64,000 nucleotides of DNA from Burkholderiales bacterium (GTDB lineage Bacteria > Pseudomonadota > Gammaproteobacteria > Burkholderiales > Casimicrobiaceae): the NCBI GenBank assembly GCA_015075645.1, contig JABTUF010000002.1, positions 434,001 through 498,000 of the forward strand, in the 5' to 3' direction. This document shows positions 1-9,317 of this stretch, piece by piece; position 1 is the first letter of the stretch; every line of letters starts with the position of its first letter. Position numbers and translations under genes: made by a program. The notes beneath the pieces are model-generated. The model was given only the letters and a program-made list of their open reading frames with translations, was not told the DNA's origin and made no database searches.

Positions 1-2
1 TC

Positions 3-1166
3 GCGGTGGTGCTCGCGGGCGCGGTCGTCACCTACGGCGGCGTGAGTCTCTTCGTCGCGATCTTCGTCATCGTCCCGATGGGCCAGGCGCTGTTCCGCGC
101 CGCCGACATTCCCAGCCGACTCCTGCCGGCCACCGTCGCGCTCGGCACGATGACCTTCACGATGAGCGCTCTTCCGGGCACGCCGGCGATCCAGAACGCG
201 ATTCCGATGCCGTTCTTCGGTACGACGCCGTTCGCCGCCCCCGGACTCGGGATCGTCGCCTCCGCGATCATGGCGGGCTTCGGACTGTGGTGGCTCGGCC
301 GCGCGACCCGACGGGCGCGCGCGGCCGGCGAAGGCTTCGCGCGGCGTGACGCGACAGCGAAGGAAACCACGCCGTCGATCGACGAACCCGAACTGCGCGC
401 CCGCGCGAGCGCCGCGAGCGGCTTCGACCCGGCGGAGATCGAGGACGCCGCTCCCGCGTTCCAGTCGCCCTCTCCGCTCGTGGCGATCCTGCCGCTGCTG
501 GTGGTCATCGTCGTCAACCTCATCGCCTCGCTCATCGTGGTGCCGCGCCTCGACTTCGAGCGCATCGGCGCGCTGCGCTTCGACCAGGATGCGTTGTTCG
601 CCGCCAGCGGCGTCTGGGGCGTCCTGTTCGCCCTCGCCTGCGGCATCGTCGCGGTCGTGGCGCTGAACCGCAGCCGGTTCGCGTCGGTCCGCGCGAGCGT
701 GGACACCGGTGCCCACGCGTCGGTCCTGCCGGTCGTGAGCGTCGCGAGCCTCGTCGGCTTCGGCGCGGTGGTGGCCGCGATGCCCGCGTTCGCGGAGGTG
801 CGGGACTGGGTGCTGCAGATCGAGGGTGGACCGCTCGTCTCGCTGGCGCTCGCCACCAACGTGCTGTCGGCACTCACCGGTTCCGCCTCCGGCGGCCTCA
901 CGATCGCGCTCGACACGCTGGGCGACACCTACCTCAAGCTCGCGACCCTGATGGGCATCGATCCGGGGCTGCTGCATCGCGTGGCCGTGATCGGCGCCGG
1001 CACGCTCGACAGCCTGCCGCACAACGGCGCGGTGGTGACGCTGCTGTCGATCTGCGGCTGCTCGCACAAGGAGAGCTACCTCGGCATCGTGATGGTGGCG
1101 ATCGTCGGAGCGATCATCGCGCTCGTCGCCGTGATCGCGCTGGGTTCAACCGTGGGATCGTTCTGA
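3..1166 (+). CDS. GntP-family permease, C-terminal part (5' end outside window)
   Basis: The reading frame enters from the left edge and ends at a TGA, leaving about 387 residues. The protein is a chain of hydrophobic segments with a charged cytoplasmic loop near visible residues 100-155. Late in the protein are conserved stretches seen in GntP-type proton symporters: GSASGGLTIAL, then VIGAGTLDSLPHNGA and a Cys-rich ICGCSHKESY. The family imports gluconate or other small organic acids across the inner membrane. The substrate cannot be told from the sequence. The N-terminal membrane segments lie outside the window, so this is partial only because of the window edge. Confidence 0.85.
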   Translation, partial: AVVLAGAVVTYGGVSLFVAIFVIVPMGQALFRAADIPSRLLPATVALGTMTFTMSALPGTPAIQNAIPMPFFGTTPFAAPGLGIVASAIMAGFGLWWLGRATRRARAAGEGFARRDATAKETTPSIDEPELRARASAASGFDPAEIEDAAPAFQSPSPLVAILPLLVVIVVNLIASLIVVPRLDFERIGALRFDQDALFAASGVWGVLFALACGIVAVVALNRSRFASVRASVDTGAHASVLPVVSVASLVGFGAVVAAMPAFAEVRDWVLQIEGGPLVSLALATNVLSALTGSASGGLTIALDTLGDTYLKLATLMGIDPGLLHRVAVIGAGTLDSLPHNGAVVTLLSICGCSHKESYLGIVMVAIVGAIIALVAVIALGSTVGSF

Positions 1167-1182
1167 CGCGCTGCGCGAAGGG

Positions 1183-1188
1183 TAGAAT
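1183..1188 (+). promoter_or_regulatory. Candidate -10 box (TAGAAT) for the glycine-zipper gene
   Basis: TAGAAT lies 38 bases before the ATG at 1227, just after the permease stop codon. No good -35 hexamer is visible; TTCTGA at 1161-1166 is the nearest, with a 16-base spacer. A GGAG ribosome binding site follows at about 1216. Confidence 0.45.
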
Positions 1189-1226
1189 CCGCAGGTTCGC
1201 GACGCATCGTCGCATCGGAGAATTGC

Positions 1227-1820
1227 ATGAAGCTTGAAACAATCGGATGGACGTTTGCAGGCGTCCTGCTCGCCGCCGCGGCGACTCCCGCGCTCGCGCA
1301 GTCGAGCGTCACCTACGGGCGCGTGACCGCCCTGCGCAACGTCACCGTCGACAGTTCGAACGCGCAGATGGGCGGTGCGCTCGTCGGAGGCACGGTCGGA
1401 CTGGTCTCGGGACGCAATCGTTCGAGCAGCAACCAGGCGCTGCGCGGTGTCGGAGGCGTGTACGCGGGCCGGCGGATCGGCGGCGCGATGGGTTCGAGCC
1501 AGGCCATCGAGTACACGGTGCTCATGGGGAACGGTACGACGACCACGATCGTCTCGGACCAGACCGGCAAGCGCATCGGCGACTGCGTCGCGATCGAACG
1601 CGGTTCGTTCAACAACATTCGTCTCGCCGACGACGCGCGTTGCGCGCCTCCGGCGCGCCAGACCGCCGCGGCGCCCGCCCCGGCTCCTGCCGCCGCGCCC
1701 GCCGCGGCGGTCCGGGAAGCCAGCGCCTGCGACCAGGCGAAGGAGCAGTTGCTGCAGGCGAACACCGACGAGGAGTTCGACCGCGCGGAGCGGCGCATGC
1801 GCCTCCTGTGCGGCGAATGA
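1227..1820 (+). CDS. Secreted glycine-zipper protein
   Basis: This 197-residue protein starts with a Sec signal peptide of about 24 residues ending ALA-QS. There is no lipobox cysteine, so it is probably a soluble periplasmic or outer-membrane-associated protein rather than a lipoprotein. Residues about 48-92 form a glycine-zipper region with GG pairs and regular small residues, as in SlyB/Rickettsia 17-kDa-type envelope proteins. An Ala/Pro linker follows (about 145-165). A C-terminal segment with two cysteines (ACDQAKEQLL and RLLCGE) could carry a disulfide. The start is set by the ATG after GGAG. The exact role is unknown; membrane-associated packing is inferred from the glycine pattern. 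Confidence 0.75.
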   Translation: MKLETIGWTFAGVLLAAAATPALAQSSVTYGRVTALRNVTVDSSNAQMGGALVGGTVGLVSGRNRSSSNQALRGVGGVYAGRRIGGAMGSSQAIEYTVLMGNGTTTTIVSDQTGKRIGDCVAIERGSFNNIRLADDARCAPPARQTAAAPAPAPAAAPAAAVREASACDQAKEQLLQANTDEEFDRAERRMRLLCGE

Positions 1821-1868
1821 TCTGCCCGACTGATCCTGCCTGCGGCGCGCCCGAAGTTCGCGATCCGG

Positions 1869-2468
1869 TCAGCGCGCCGGGCGGATGCGCGGCGTCTGAC
1901 CGGCGTCCGGCAGGAGTTTCGCGAGTTCCGCCCCGGCGAGCAGCGTGATGCGTTCCTTCGCCGCGAACGCGCGCGCCGGATCGGAGAGTTCGCCGCCGAG
2001 CACGTAGATCGCCTCGCGCGCATCGCGGGCCTCGCGCAGCGCGACGAGTTCCTCGAGCGGCGCGAGTCCGGTGCGCGCGGCCTTCCAGCGACGGCCGCTG
2101 ACGACCGATCGGCGGCCCTCCTTCGCGATCTCGAAATCCGCGGCGGCGGCGTCGATCCGGCTCACCTCGTAGCCGTCGCGCCGGAACCCCTGCTGCAGCG
2201 CGTCGGCGAACGCGCTCCACGACATCGCGCGCACCGCGTCCAGCGTGGCCCCGACCCGCTTCGCCGAGGGCGCGCGCAGTTGCCGCGAGAGGGCGATGAC
2301 GGCGATCACCAGGAACGGTGCGCCCGAGAAGAGGCCGACCGCCCGCCAGGTCGCGGGCAGGACGGCGAGGGCGAGCCCGCAAAGGCCCGCGACGATCGCC
2401 GCGCTGATCCACCACGGCGAGCGCAGCAGGATCGCGAAGAGCGAGTTCTCGTTCATCTTCCACTGCAT
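1869..2468 (-). CDS. Membrane protein with degenerate Mrr-like restriction-endonuclease domain
   Basis: 199 residues. Two hydrophobic segments lie at about 15-40 and 44-64, followed by a cytoplasmic alpha/beta domain. FADALQQGFRRDGYEV and AADFEI match the start of the Mrr_cat/restriction-endonuclease-like fold. In active members the next strand carries Q-x-K (as in VQCKRWK); here the matching stretch reads VVSGRRWK, so Gln has become Ser and the catalytic Lys has become Arg. The Asp of AADFEI remains. Nuclease activity is therefore doubtful. It converges with the glycine-zipper gene and lies just downstream of the AEC transporter gene on the same strand. Confidence 0.65.
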   Translation of the reverse strand: MQWKMNENSLFAILLRSPWWISAAIVAGLCGLALAVLPATWRAVGLFSGAPFLVIAVIALSRQLRAPSAKRVGATLDAVRAMSWSAFADALQQGFRRDGYEVSRIDAAAADFEIAKEGRRSVVSGRRWKAARTGLAPLEELVALREARDAREAIYVLGGELSDPARAFAAKERITLLAGAELAKLLPDAGQTPRIRPAR

Positions 2469-2504
2469 GGCGTCTCGCGGGGTCGGAACCGGTGAACGCG
2501 GATG

Positions 2505-3467
2505 CTACCGCGCGCCCGCCAAGAGCGCGACGGCCGCGAAGAAGGTCAGGAACGCGAACGCGGTCGACACGAGGATGATGCGCGCGATGCGCCCGTTGTC
2601 GGCGCAAAACCGCTCCGCGAGCATCGCCACGTTGGACGCCGACGGCAGCGCGGCGACCAGCACGATCACGCCGAGCGCGAAACGGTCGAGCGGCACGCCG
2701 AGGTCGATCGCGCTCGAGCCGATCGCCAGCACCAGCAGCGGATGCACGACGAGTTTCAGCAGCGCCACCGGCACGAACTCGGCCCATGGCGTGGGACGAT
2801 GCACCTCCATCTGCGAGCGCGCCAGCACCGCGCCGATCGTGAACAACGCCGCCGGCGACGCCGCGTCCGCCAGCAGCGCGACGGTCTGCATGACCGGCCC
2901 GGGCAGGACGACGCCCGAGGCGTAGACCGCAACGCCGGAGAGGATCGCCCACGGCAGCGGGTTGACGACCATGCCCTTCAGCGCCGCACGCAGCGCACCT
3001 CCGGAACCGCCGTCGCCGGCGCCGCCGAGTTGCGAGAGCGCGATGCAGACCGAGCTCGTGAACAGGAGGTCGATCAGGATCGTGGCCATCGCCGGGCCAG
3101 CCGCGGCCTCGCCCAGCAACGCGACGAGCAACGGCACGCCCATGTAGCCGGTGTTGGGGAACGCGGCGACCAGCGCCCCGAACGCCGCATCGTTCCAGCC
3201 GATCCGCGGCGAAATCGTCACCGCGACGGTGAACGCGACCATCACGGCGGCGCAGCCGAGGTACACCGCCGCGAGCCCGACCGTGAGGTCGCGCAGGATC
3301 GGCGTCGTCGCGCCGAACCGGAACAGCATGCACGGCAGCGCGAAGTACAGTACGAAGCCGTTCAGGCCGGGGATCGCGGAGGGCGGCATCATGCCGCGCC
3401 GCGTCGCGAGGTAGCCGCACAGGACCAGCGCGAAGAACGGAAAGGTGATGCCGAGGATCGCGAGCAC
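2505..3467 (-). CDS. AEC (auxin efflux carrier) family transporter
   Basis: About 320 residues from the proposed GTG start, which gives the typical N-terminus LAILGITFPFFALVLCGYLA. A longer reading frame (GTG at 3545) would add 26 Arg/Pro-rich residues that do not look like part of the family. The two blocks of hydrophobic segments and FPNTGYMGVPLL with its conserved Asn/Gly are family hallmarks. Members are inner-membrane secondary carriers, often for malonate, malate or other organic anions. The substrate is unknown. A second, diverged AEC gene lies at 36112. Confidence 0.85.
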   Translation of the reverse strand: MLAILGITFPFFALVLCGYLATRRGMMPPSAIPGLNGFVLYFALPCMLFRFGATTPILRDLTVGLAAVYLGCAAVMVAFTVAVTISPRIGWNDAAFGALVAAFPNTGYMGVPLLVALLGEAAAGPAMATILIDLLFTSSVCIALSQLGGAGDGGSGGALRAALKGMVVNPLPWAILSGVAVYASGVVLPGPVMQTVALLADAASPAALFTIGAVLARSQMEVHRPTPWAEFVPVALLKLVVHPLLVLAIGSSAIDLGVPLDRFALGVIVLVAALPSASNVAMLAERFCADNGRIARIILVSTAFAFLTFFAAVALLAGAR

Positions 3468-3667
3468 GGGCGCGATTGTCGCAAATTCGCCGCCCACCGG
3501 AGGGCGCCTCTGCCAGGCGGGAACCGCACGGCCGCAACGCGGCACGCTCCGGACCGGGCGGGCCGCGGTACGCCAGCGGTCGGATGCCGTTGCGCACGCG
3601 TCCTCCCCTCGTTTAGGCTCTCGCTCGTCCCGATCCAGCCCGCCGAAACTCCGCCGCCACGAGACCC

Positions 3668-4723
3668 ATGATCACGATTCCCAAGCCGACCGCCGCAGTC
3701 ACGTACGCAGCGACTTTCATGGCGTTCGTCGCTCTCGCCTTCGCCATGCCCGTCCGGGCGCAGGCCCCGGAAGTCATCACGAGCTTCGCGTCCGCCCAGG
3801 GCAACGGCAGCTACGCGTTCGCGAGTTCGACGCCGAAGACGCTGCTGGAACTCTTCGGCGGCAAGGCGCCGAAGGACGTGAACATCGTCGGCCACCTGTT
3901 CCTGCCTTCCGGAACGGATCGCGCGCCCGCCGTCGTCCTCGTGCACGGTTCGGGCGGCGTCTACCCGGCGTACCTCGACTACTGGCCGAAGAGGCTCAAC
4001 GCCGCGGGGTTCGCGGTGTTCGCGCTCGACCTGTTCGGCCCGCGCGGCGTCTCCAGCACCGCCGACGACCAGACGCTGGTGCCCTCCTCCGCGGACCTCG
4101 CCGACGCGTTCAACGCGCTCGCACTCCTGGCGACGCACCCTCGTGTCGATCCGAAACGGATCGCGGTCATGGGATTCTCGCGCGGAGGCGCGGTCGCGTG
4201 GCGCTCGTCGCTCGAGCGGGTGATCCGCTCGCAGAAGCTTCCGGACGGGCTGCGGTTCGCCGCGCACGTCCCGGTGTACACCGGAGGGTGCACGGGCTCC
4301 CAGCGCGTCGTCGTGAAGCCGGGCGTGTTCGCGAAGGAGCCGATGCTGTTCATCCACGGCGACGCGGACGACTACACGCCGATCGAGCCCTGCAAGTCCT
4401 TCGCCGACGAAATCCGCCAGGCCGGCACGCCGGTCGAGTTCGTCGTCATACCCGGCGCCCACCACAAGTTCGACGCGGACGACCTGCGGCGCCACTACAA
4501 CCGCTCGGTCGTCCGCTCCAAGGCCGACTGCCCGATCCGCGTCGACATCGACACCTTCGCCGCGTACGACAGCCGGTCGGGCGCGCGCCTGCAGGGCGAC
4601 GCCTACCGCGACATGGTGAAGGAGTGTGCGGCGCAGGGCGCGAACACCGAGGGCAACCACCGCGCGCGCGACAAGGCCGCCGACGCCGCGGTCGCGTTCC
4701 TGAAGCAGACGCTGGCGCGCTGA
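3668..4723 (+). CDS. Secreted dienelactone hydrolase family protein
   Basis: 351 residues with an N-terminal signal peptide (hydrophobic stretch about 10-26, then VRAQA). The alpha/beta-hydrolase core shows an oxyanion-region HGSGG, the nucleophile elbow GFSRGG with Ser171, an acid in HGDADD (about 232-235) and the histidine pair GAHHKFD (265-266), so the catalytic triad looks intact. Extra cysteines in the C-terminal third suggest periplasmic disulfides. Dienelactone hydrolases open lactones, but exported members often act as general esterases. It is divergent from the AEC gene upstream and converges with the GST gene downstream. Confidence 0.85.
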   Translation: MITIPKPTAAVTYAATFMAFVALAFAMPVRAQAPEVITSFASAQGNGSYAFASSTPKTLLELFGGKAPKDVNIVGHLFLPSGTDRAPAVVLVHGSGGVYPAYLDYWPKRLNAAGFAVFALDLFGPRGVSSTADDQTLVPSSADLADAFNALALLATHPRVDPKRIAVMGFSRGGAVAWRSSLERVIRSQKLPDGLRFAAHVPVYTGGCTGSQRVVVKPGVFAKEPMLFIHGDADDYTPIEPCKSFADEIRQAGTPVEFVVIPGAHHKFDADDLRRHYNRSVVRSKADCPIRVDIDTFAAYDSRSGARLQGDAYRDMVKECAAQGANTEGNHRARDKAADAAVAFLKQTLAR

Positions 4724-4743
4724 CCGGCGTCCCGATGCCGGTC
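4722..4743. terminator. Hairpin between convergent genes
   Basis: A perfect 7-bp stem (GACCGGC / GCCGGTC) with an 8-base loop fills the 25-base gap between the converging hydrolase and GST genes. There is no T-run, so termination is inferred from the stem and its position. Confidence 0.4.
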
Positions 4744-4748
4744 CCGCG

Positions 4749-5360
4749 TCAGGCCGCCGGCGGGCGCGTGGCGAACATCGAGTCGCGACCGCCGAACCAC
4801 GCGAACCAGGCCGCGGCGTTCGGGTGCCGGTCGCGCCATTCGAGCGACGCGAACCGGAGGTCGAGGTAGCCCAGCGCGCAGGCGAACGCGATGGTGCCGA
4901 TGTCGACGCGGTCGCCGAACCCGGTGGCGCGACGCTCGAGGTCGGCCAAACCGCACGCGACCTTGTCGAGCTGGCCCTCGATCCAGGGGCCCCAGCGCAT
5001 CGCCTCGGGGCGCGCGGTCGTCTCGTAGCGTGTCAGCAGCGCGGCGTCGGTCATGCCGTCCGCAATCGACTGTTCGACCAGCGCATTGAAGCGGGCCGGG
5101 GCGTCCGGCGGGAAGATCTCTCCGTCGGCGAGCAGGTTCAGGTACTCGCAGATGACGCGACTGTCGTGCAGCACGGTGCCGTCGTCGGCGACGAGCGTGG
5201 GCACCTGCGCGAGCGGATTGAGCGGAACGAGCGTGCGGTCGCGCTCCACCGGATGGGCCTTCGCCGCGACCGTTTCGATGCGATCGCGCAGCCCGAGTTC
5301 ATGCGCGCAGACCAGGCACTTGCGTGCGAACGGCGACGTGGCGGCGTAGTAGAGCTTCAA
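4749..5360 (-). CDS. Glutathione S-transferase
   Basis: 203 residues. The N-terminal thioredoxin-like domain begins KLYYAATSPFARK, with the Ser of the glutathione-activating loop, and includes PLAQVPTLV (cis-Pro) and the glutathione-binding DSRVICEYL. An all-helical C-terminal domain follows. No ATG fits: the TTG at 5360 is chosen because GGGGAGG lies a few bases upstream and the family N-terminus begins there. The gene starts 17 bases after serA and probably shares its transcript. The soluble enzyme would conjugate or reduce electrophiles with glutathione; its substrate is not evident. Confidence 0.85.
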   Translation of the reverse strand: MKLYYAATSPFARKCLVCAHELGLRDRIETVAAKAHPVERDRTLVPLNPLAQVPTLVADDGTVLHDSRVICEYLNLLADGEIFPPDAPARFNALVEQSIADGMTDAALLTRYETTARPEAMRWGPWIEGQLDKVACGLADLERRATGFGDRVDIGTIAFACALGYLDLRFASLEWRDRHPNAAAWFAWFGGRDSMFATRPPAA

Positions 5361-5377
5361 CGGACCCTCCCCGGAGT

Positions 5378-6550
5378 TCAGCCGGCAGGAATGGCGCGCA
5401 CCGACAGCACGCCGCCGATCGAGGCGATCGCGCCGATCGTGGCCTCGCCCGGGGCGCTGTCGGTGTCGACCAGCGTGTAGGCCATCTCGCCGCGCGAGCG
5501 GTTGACCATGTTGTGGATGTTGAGCCCGGCGCCGGCCAGCGTCGAGCTGATCTGGCCCAGCATGTTCGGGACGTTCGCGTTGGCGATCGCGATCCGGTGC
5601 GGCGCCTCGCGCTCCATCTCGACGTTCGGGAAGTTGACCGAGTTCGCGATCGTCCCGTGCTCGAGGAACTCGCGGATCTGGTCGACGACCATCGCGGCGG
5701 AGTTGTCCTCGGCCTCCGCGGTCGATGCCCCGAGGTGCGGCAGCGCGACGACGCCCCGCTCCCCGATCAGCTTCGCGGTCGGGAAGTCGGTGAAATAGGC
5801 GCGCAGTCGCGAGGCACGCAACGCCGCGATCGCGGCGTCCTCGTCGACGATCGCGTCGCGGGAGAAGTTGAGGAGCGTCATCCCGGGCTTCGCGAGCGCG
5901 AGGCGGCGCGCGTCGACCAGGTGGCGCGTCACCGGCAACAGCGGGACGTGCAGGGTGACGAAGTCCGCCGACTTCATCACTTCGTCGATCGAGTGCGCCT
6001 TGCGCACCGACGCGGGCAGGCGCCAGGCGGCGTCGACGGTGATCTCGGGGTCGAAGCCGATGACCTTCATCCCGAGCCGGATCGCGACGTCGGCCACCAG
6101 GCCGCCGATCGCCCCCAGGCCCACGATGCCGAGCGTGCGCTGCGGCAGCTCGACGCCCGCGTACGCCTTCTTGCCTTCCTCGATGCGCGCCTCGAGGTCC
6201 GGCGCGCCGCGGTCGAGACTCTCGACGTAGCGGATCGCCGGCACCAGGTTGCGCGCCGCCATCAGGATCGCGGTCAGCACGAGTTCCTTCACCGCATTGG
6301 CGTTGGCGCCCGGCGCGTTGAACACCGGCACGCCGCGCGCCGACAGCGCCGCGACCGGGATGTTGTTGGTGCCCGCGCCCGCGCGCCCGACCGCCTTGAC
6401 GCTCGGCGGAATCGCCATCGCGTGCATGTCGTGCGAGCGAACGAGGATCGCGTCGGGATGCTCGACGGCCTTGCCGACCGTGTAGCGGTCGGCGGGAAAG
6501 CGCGCGAGGCCCTGCGACGAGATCGCGTTGATCGTGAGGATCCGGTGCAT
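5378..6550 (-). CDS. serA: D-3-phosphoglycerate dehydrogenase
   Basis: 390 residues. It oxidises 3-phosphoglycerate to 3-phosphohydroxypyruvate with NAD, the first committed step of serine synthesis. Visible are the substrate-side GAGTNNIPV, the Rossmann motif GLGAIGG, the DPEI acidic loop after it, the late catalytic region ending HLGASTAEAEDNSA, and a C-terminal ACT domain (about residues 320-390) with LGQISSTLAGAGLNI, the usual site of serine feedback inhibition. The start is 6 bases after the serC stop, so serC-serA-GST is most likely one operon. No serB is in the window. Confidence 0.95.
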   Translation of the reverse strand: MHRILTINAISSQGLARFPADRYTVGKAVEHPDAILVRSHDMHAMAIPPSVKAVGRAGAGTNNIPVAALSARGVPVFNAPGANANAVKELVLTAILMAARNLVPAIRYVESLDRGAPDLEARIEEGKKAYAGVELPQRTLGIVGLGAIGGLVADVAIRLGMKVIGFDPEITVDAAWRLPASVRKAHSIDEVMKSADFVTLHVPLLPVTRHLVDARRLALAKPGMTLLNFSRDAIVDEDAAIAALRASRLRAYFTDFPTAKLIGERGVVALPHLGASTAEAEDNSAAMVVDQIREFLEHGTIANSVNFPNVEMEREAPHRIAIANANVPNMLGQISSTLAGAGLNIHNMVNRSRGEMAYTLVDTDSAPGEATIGAIASIGGVLSVRAIPAG

Positions 6551-6556
6551 CGCGCT

Positions 6557-7636
6557 TCAGCCGTGGCGGCGCTCGAAGTCCTTCATGTAGTCGGCCAGCG
6601 CCTGCACGCCCTCGATCGGCATCGCGTTGTAGATCGACGCCCGGATGCCCCCGACCGCGCGATGGCCCTTCAACTGGATCATGCCGCGTTCCTCCGCGCC
6701 CTTCAGGAAGGCCGCGTCGAGCTTCTCGTCGGGAAGGCGGAACGGCACGTTCATCCGCGAGCGGTCGGACTTCCGCACCGGAGTACGATAGAACCCGCTC
6801 GCGTCCAGCACGTCGTAGAGGAGCTTCGCCTTCGCGATGTTCTTGCGCTCGATCGCGGGCAAACCGCCCTGGGCGAGCAGCCACTCGAACACGAGCCCCG
6901 CGATGTAGATCGCCCAGGTCGGCGGCGTGTTGAGCATCGAGTCGGCCTCGGCCTGCTCCTTCCAGTGGAACGCGGAGGGGCAGATCGGCAGCGCGCGGTC
7001 GAGGAGGTCGTCCCGCACGATGACGACCGTCAGGCCCGCGGGCCCCATGTTCTTCTGGGCGCCGCCGTAGATGACCCCGTAGCGGGCGACGTCGACCGGG
7101 CGCGAGAGGAGGTGCGACGACATGTCGGCGACGAGCGGCACCGCGCCGGTATCCGGCGTGAACGGGTACTCGACGCCGCCGATCGTCTCGTTGGTGCATA
7201 CGTGCACATAGGCGGCCGACGGATCGAGCTTCCAGGTCTCGCGCGCGGGCACGCAGGTGAAACCCTCGGCTTCCGACGAAGCGGCGATGTTGACCGTCGC
7301 GTAGCGCTTCGCCTCCTTGATCGACTTCTTCGACCACTCGCCGGTGTTCACGAAGTCGATGCTCGTGCGCCCCCCGAGGAGGTTCATCGGGACGATGGCG
7401 TTCTCGCCGATCGCGCCGCCCTGCAGGAACAGGACCTTGTAGTTCGCGGGGATCGCGAGCAGCGTGCGCAGGTCGGCTTCGGCCTTGGCGGCGATCTCGA
7501 TGAACTCCTCGCCGCGGTGGCTCATCTCCATCACCGACATGCCGCTGCCGCGCCAGTCGAGCATTTCCGCGGCGGCCTGGCGCAGCACCGGTTCGGGGAG
7601 CACGGCGGGGCCGGCGCTGAAGTTGTGGATGCGCAT
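6557..7636 (-). CDS. serC: Phosphoserine aminotransferase
   Basis: 359 residues, the normal SerC length. It transaminates 3-phosphohydroxypyruvate with glutamate to O-phosphoserine, using PLP. The start [14 protein letters not shown] is diagnostic. [17 protein letters not shown], the PLP-lysine segment [11 protein letters not shown] and the C-terminal [11 protein letters not shown] are all present. The reading frame continues upstream for 145 codons, but the family N-terminus fixes the start at 7636. It is the first gene of the minus-strand serine operon. Confidence 0.95.
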   Translation of the reverse strand: MRIHNFSAGPAVLPEPVLRQAAAEMLDWRGSGMSVMEMSHRGEEFIEIAAKAEADLRTLLAIPANYKVLFLQGGAIGENAIVPMNLLGGRTSIDFVNTGEWSKKSIKEAKRYATVNIAASSEAEGFTCVPARETWKLDPSAAYVHVCTNETIGGVEYPFTPDTGAVPLVADMSSHLLSRPVDVARYGVIYGGAQKNMGPAGLTVVIVRDDLLDRALPICPSAFHWKEQAEADSMLNTPPTWAIYIAGLVFEWLLAQGGLPAIERKNIAKAKLLYDVLDASGFYRTPVRKSDRSRMNVPFRLPDEKLDAAFLKGAEERGMIQLKGHRAVGGIRASIYNAMPIEGVQALADYMKDFERRHG

Positions 7637-7736
7637 GGGAGGCGAGCGAATTCCGGAAGCGCCGATTGTATCGGAAGGGGTCATGCCTCCCGTTCGGACA
7701 CGCGAGAATCGGGCCGCCGGATGCGCCCGCCTCGAC

Positions 7737-9212
7737 CTACCTGCGGCGGTCGCGGCCCCGGGACGAGTACCAGCGCTTCTTCGCCTCGTACATGCGTTCG
7801 TCGGCCCGGGAGAGCGTCGTCTCGATGCGCTCGCCCTCGTGCCAGACGGCTGCGCCCAGCGCGAACTCGAGTCGCGCGCCCTGGTAGTACTGGTTGTTGA
7901 GGTCCACGAGACTCGCGATGCGCTCGACCAGCGCGACCGCCTCGGCCTCGTCGCCGCCCGGCACGAGCAGCGCGAACTCGTCGCCGCCCAGGCGCGCCGC
8001 GACCATCGTGTCGGTGACGGCCTTCGCCAGCACCTCGCCCGCCCGCCGCAGCAGCGCGTCGCCCGCGGCATGGCCGTCCTGGTCGTTCACCACCTTGAGG
8101 CCGTTCAGGTCGGCCATCACGACCGCCACCGGATGGGGACCGGTGCGCTCGAGCCGCGCGAGTTCGCTCTCGAAGAACGAGCGGTTCGCGAGCTGGGTCA
8201 GAACGTCGTGCTTGCCGAGGTACTCGAGGTAGGCCTCGGCCTTCTTGCGCGCGGTGATATCGGTGAGGGAGACGAGGACGAGTTCCCAGTCGGCCTCGTG
8301 CCCGGGCATCACGGTAAACTGCATGTAGACGTTCACGCGCTCGCCGCCGAGCGTGTAGTTGACCACCTCGCGCTGCTGGACGAGCCGCCCGTCCCACAGA
8401 TCGATCAACTGCTCGGCGAAATGGGTGCGCATGTCGTCGCGGAACACCTCGTCCAGCCGCGTGAGCAGCGCCTCGCGGCTCGGCGCACCGAACATCGTGA
8501 GCGTGCGGCGGTTCACGTCCATCACCCGGATCTCGCGCATGCACTGCGAGACGAAGTCCGGATGCACCGACAGGAAGGTCCGGAGATCGGTGATCCCCCG
8601 CGCGCGGAGGTCGGAGAGCCGCCGGCGAATCGCCGAGAAGTCCTCGACCCACAGCGAGACCGGAGAATCCTCGAAGAGGCCGCGCGCGTAGGCTTCGCTC
8701 CGCGCGAGATTGCGCTCGGCGCGCGCGCGGGCGGTCACGTCCTCGATCGCCACCAGCACGCGGTCCCAGCGCTCCTCGTGGCCCGGCAGCACCGTCCCGT
8801 CGAGCAGGAGGTCGAGGCGTTCCCCCGACAAGGCGTAGTTCACCGTCTCGCTCGAGAAACGACCGCCGCCCTCCCACAATTGCGCGAGTTCCCCGATGTG
8901 TCCGTCGGCCATGTCGTCGCGGAAGACCCGCGGCAGGTTCGCGACGAGATGGTCCTGGTCGCGGGCCCCGTAGAGTTCCAGTGTGCGCCGGTTGACCCGG
9001 ACCAGACGGATCGCCTGCATGCAGGCGTCGATGCGCGAGCGATCGGCCCGCAGGTGCGCCACGAGATCGGTGATCCCGTCCGCGCGCCAGCGTTCGAAGA
9101 GCGCCTTGACGCCGCTGTAGTCCTCGAGCCACAGCGACACCGGCGCGAGGTCGAACATCGCCTCGTAGTCGTTCGGGAGAAAGACCGGCAGCGGGCGTCC
9201 GAGGGGCGGCAT
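7737..9212 (-). CDS. Tandem-PAS diguanylate cyclase
   Basis: About 491 residues from the ATG at 9212; an upstream start at 9293 would add 27 Arg-rich residues. Two successive PAS-like modules of about 145 residues are clear internal duplicates: both carry [38 protein letters not shown] and VNYxLxGER. A GGDEF domain follows, beginning [15 protein letters not shown] with the active-site motif RLGGDEF intact, so c-di-GMP synthesis from GTP is expected. The RxxD inhibitory site five residues before GGDEF is absent, so product inhibition there is unlikely. No membrane segment is seen. The signal sensed by the PAS pair is unknown. Confidence 0.88.
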   Translation of the reverse strand: MPPLGRPLPVFLPNDYEAMFDLAPVSLWLEDYSGVKALFERWRADGITDLVAHLRADRSRIDACMQAIRLVRVNRRTLELYGARDQDHLVANLPRVFRDDMADGHIGELAQLWEGGGRFSSETVNYALSGERLDLLLDGTVLPGHEERWDRVLVAIEDVTARARAERNLARSEAYARGLFEDSPVSLWVEDFSAIRRRLSDLRARGITDLRTFLSVHPDFVSQCMREIRVMDVNRRTLTMFGAPSREALLTRLDEVFRDDMRTHFAEQLIDLWDGRLVQQREVVNYTLGGERVNVYMQFTVMPGHEADWELVLVSLTDITARKKAEAYLEYLGKHDVLTQLANRSFFESELARLERTGPHPVAVVMADLNGLKVVNDQDGHAAGDALLRRAGEVLAKAVTDTMVAARLGGDEFALLVPGGDEAEAVALVERIASLVDLNNQYYQGARLEFALGAAVWHEGERIETTLSRADERMYEAKKRWYSSRGRDRRR

Positions 9213-9317
9213 CGTGGGGCAGGTTGTGACGCGCCGTGTCCGCGGCAGGACGATGGAGCGTCGCCGCGCGGTCGCGCCCGGCGACAGGCGCAAGGGCCGT
9301 GCCCGCGGCCGAGCCGC

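Noticed and set aside
1869..2468. Restriction-modification or defence system
   Set aside because: The nuclease motif is altered, the protein is membrane-bound, and no methylase or other defence gene adjoins.
7637..7736. Riboswitch or attenuator before serC
   Set aside because: No recognisable aptamer or leader peptide in the 100 bases; nothing beyond ordinary sequence.
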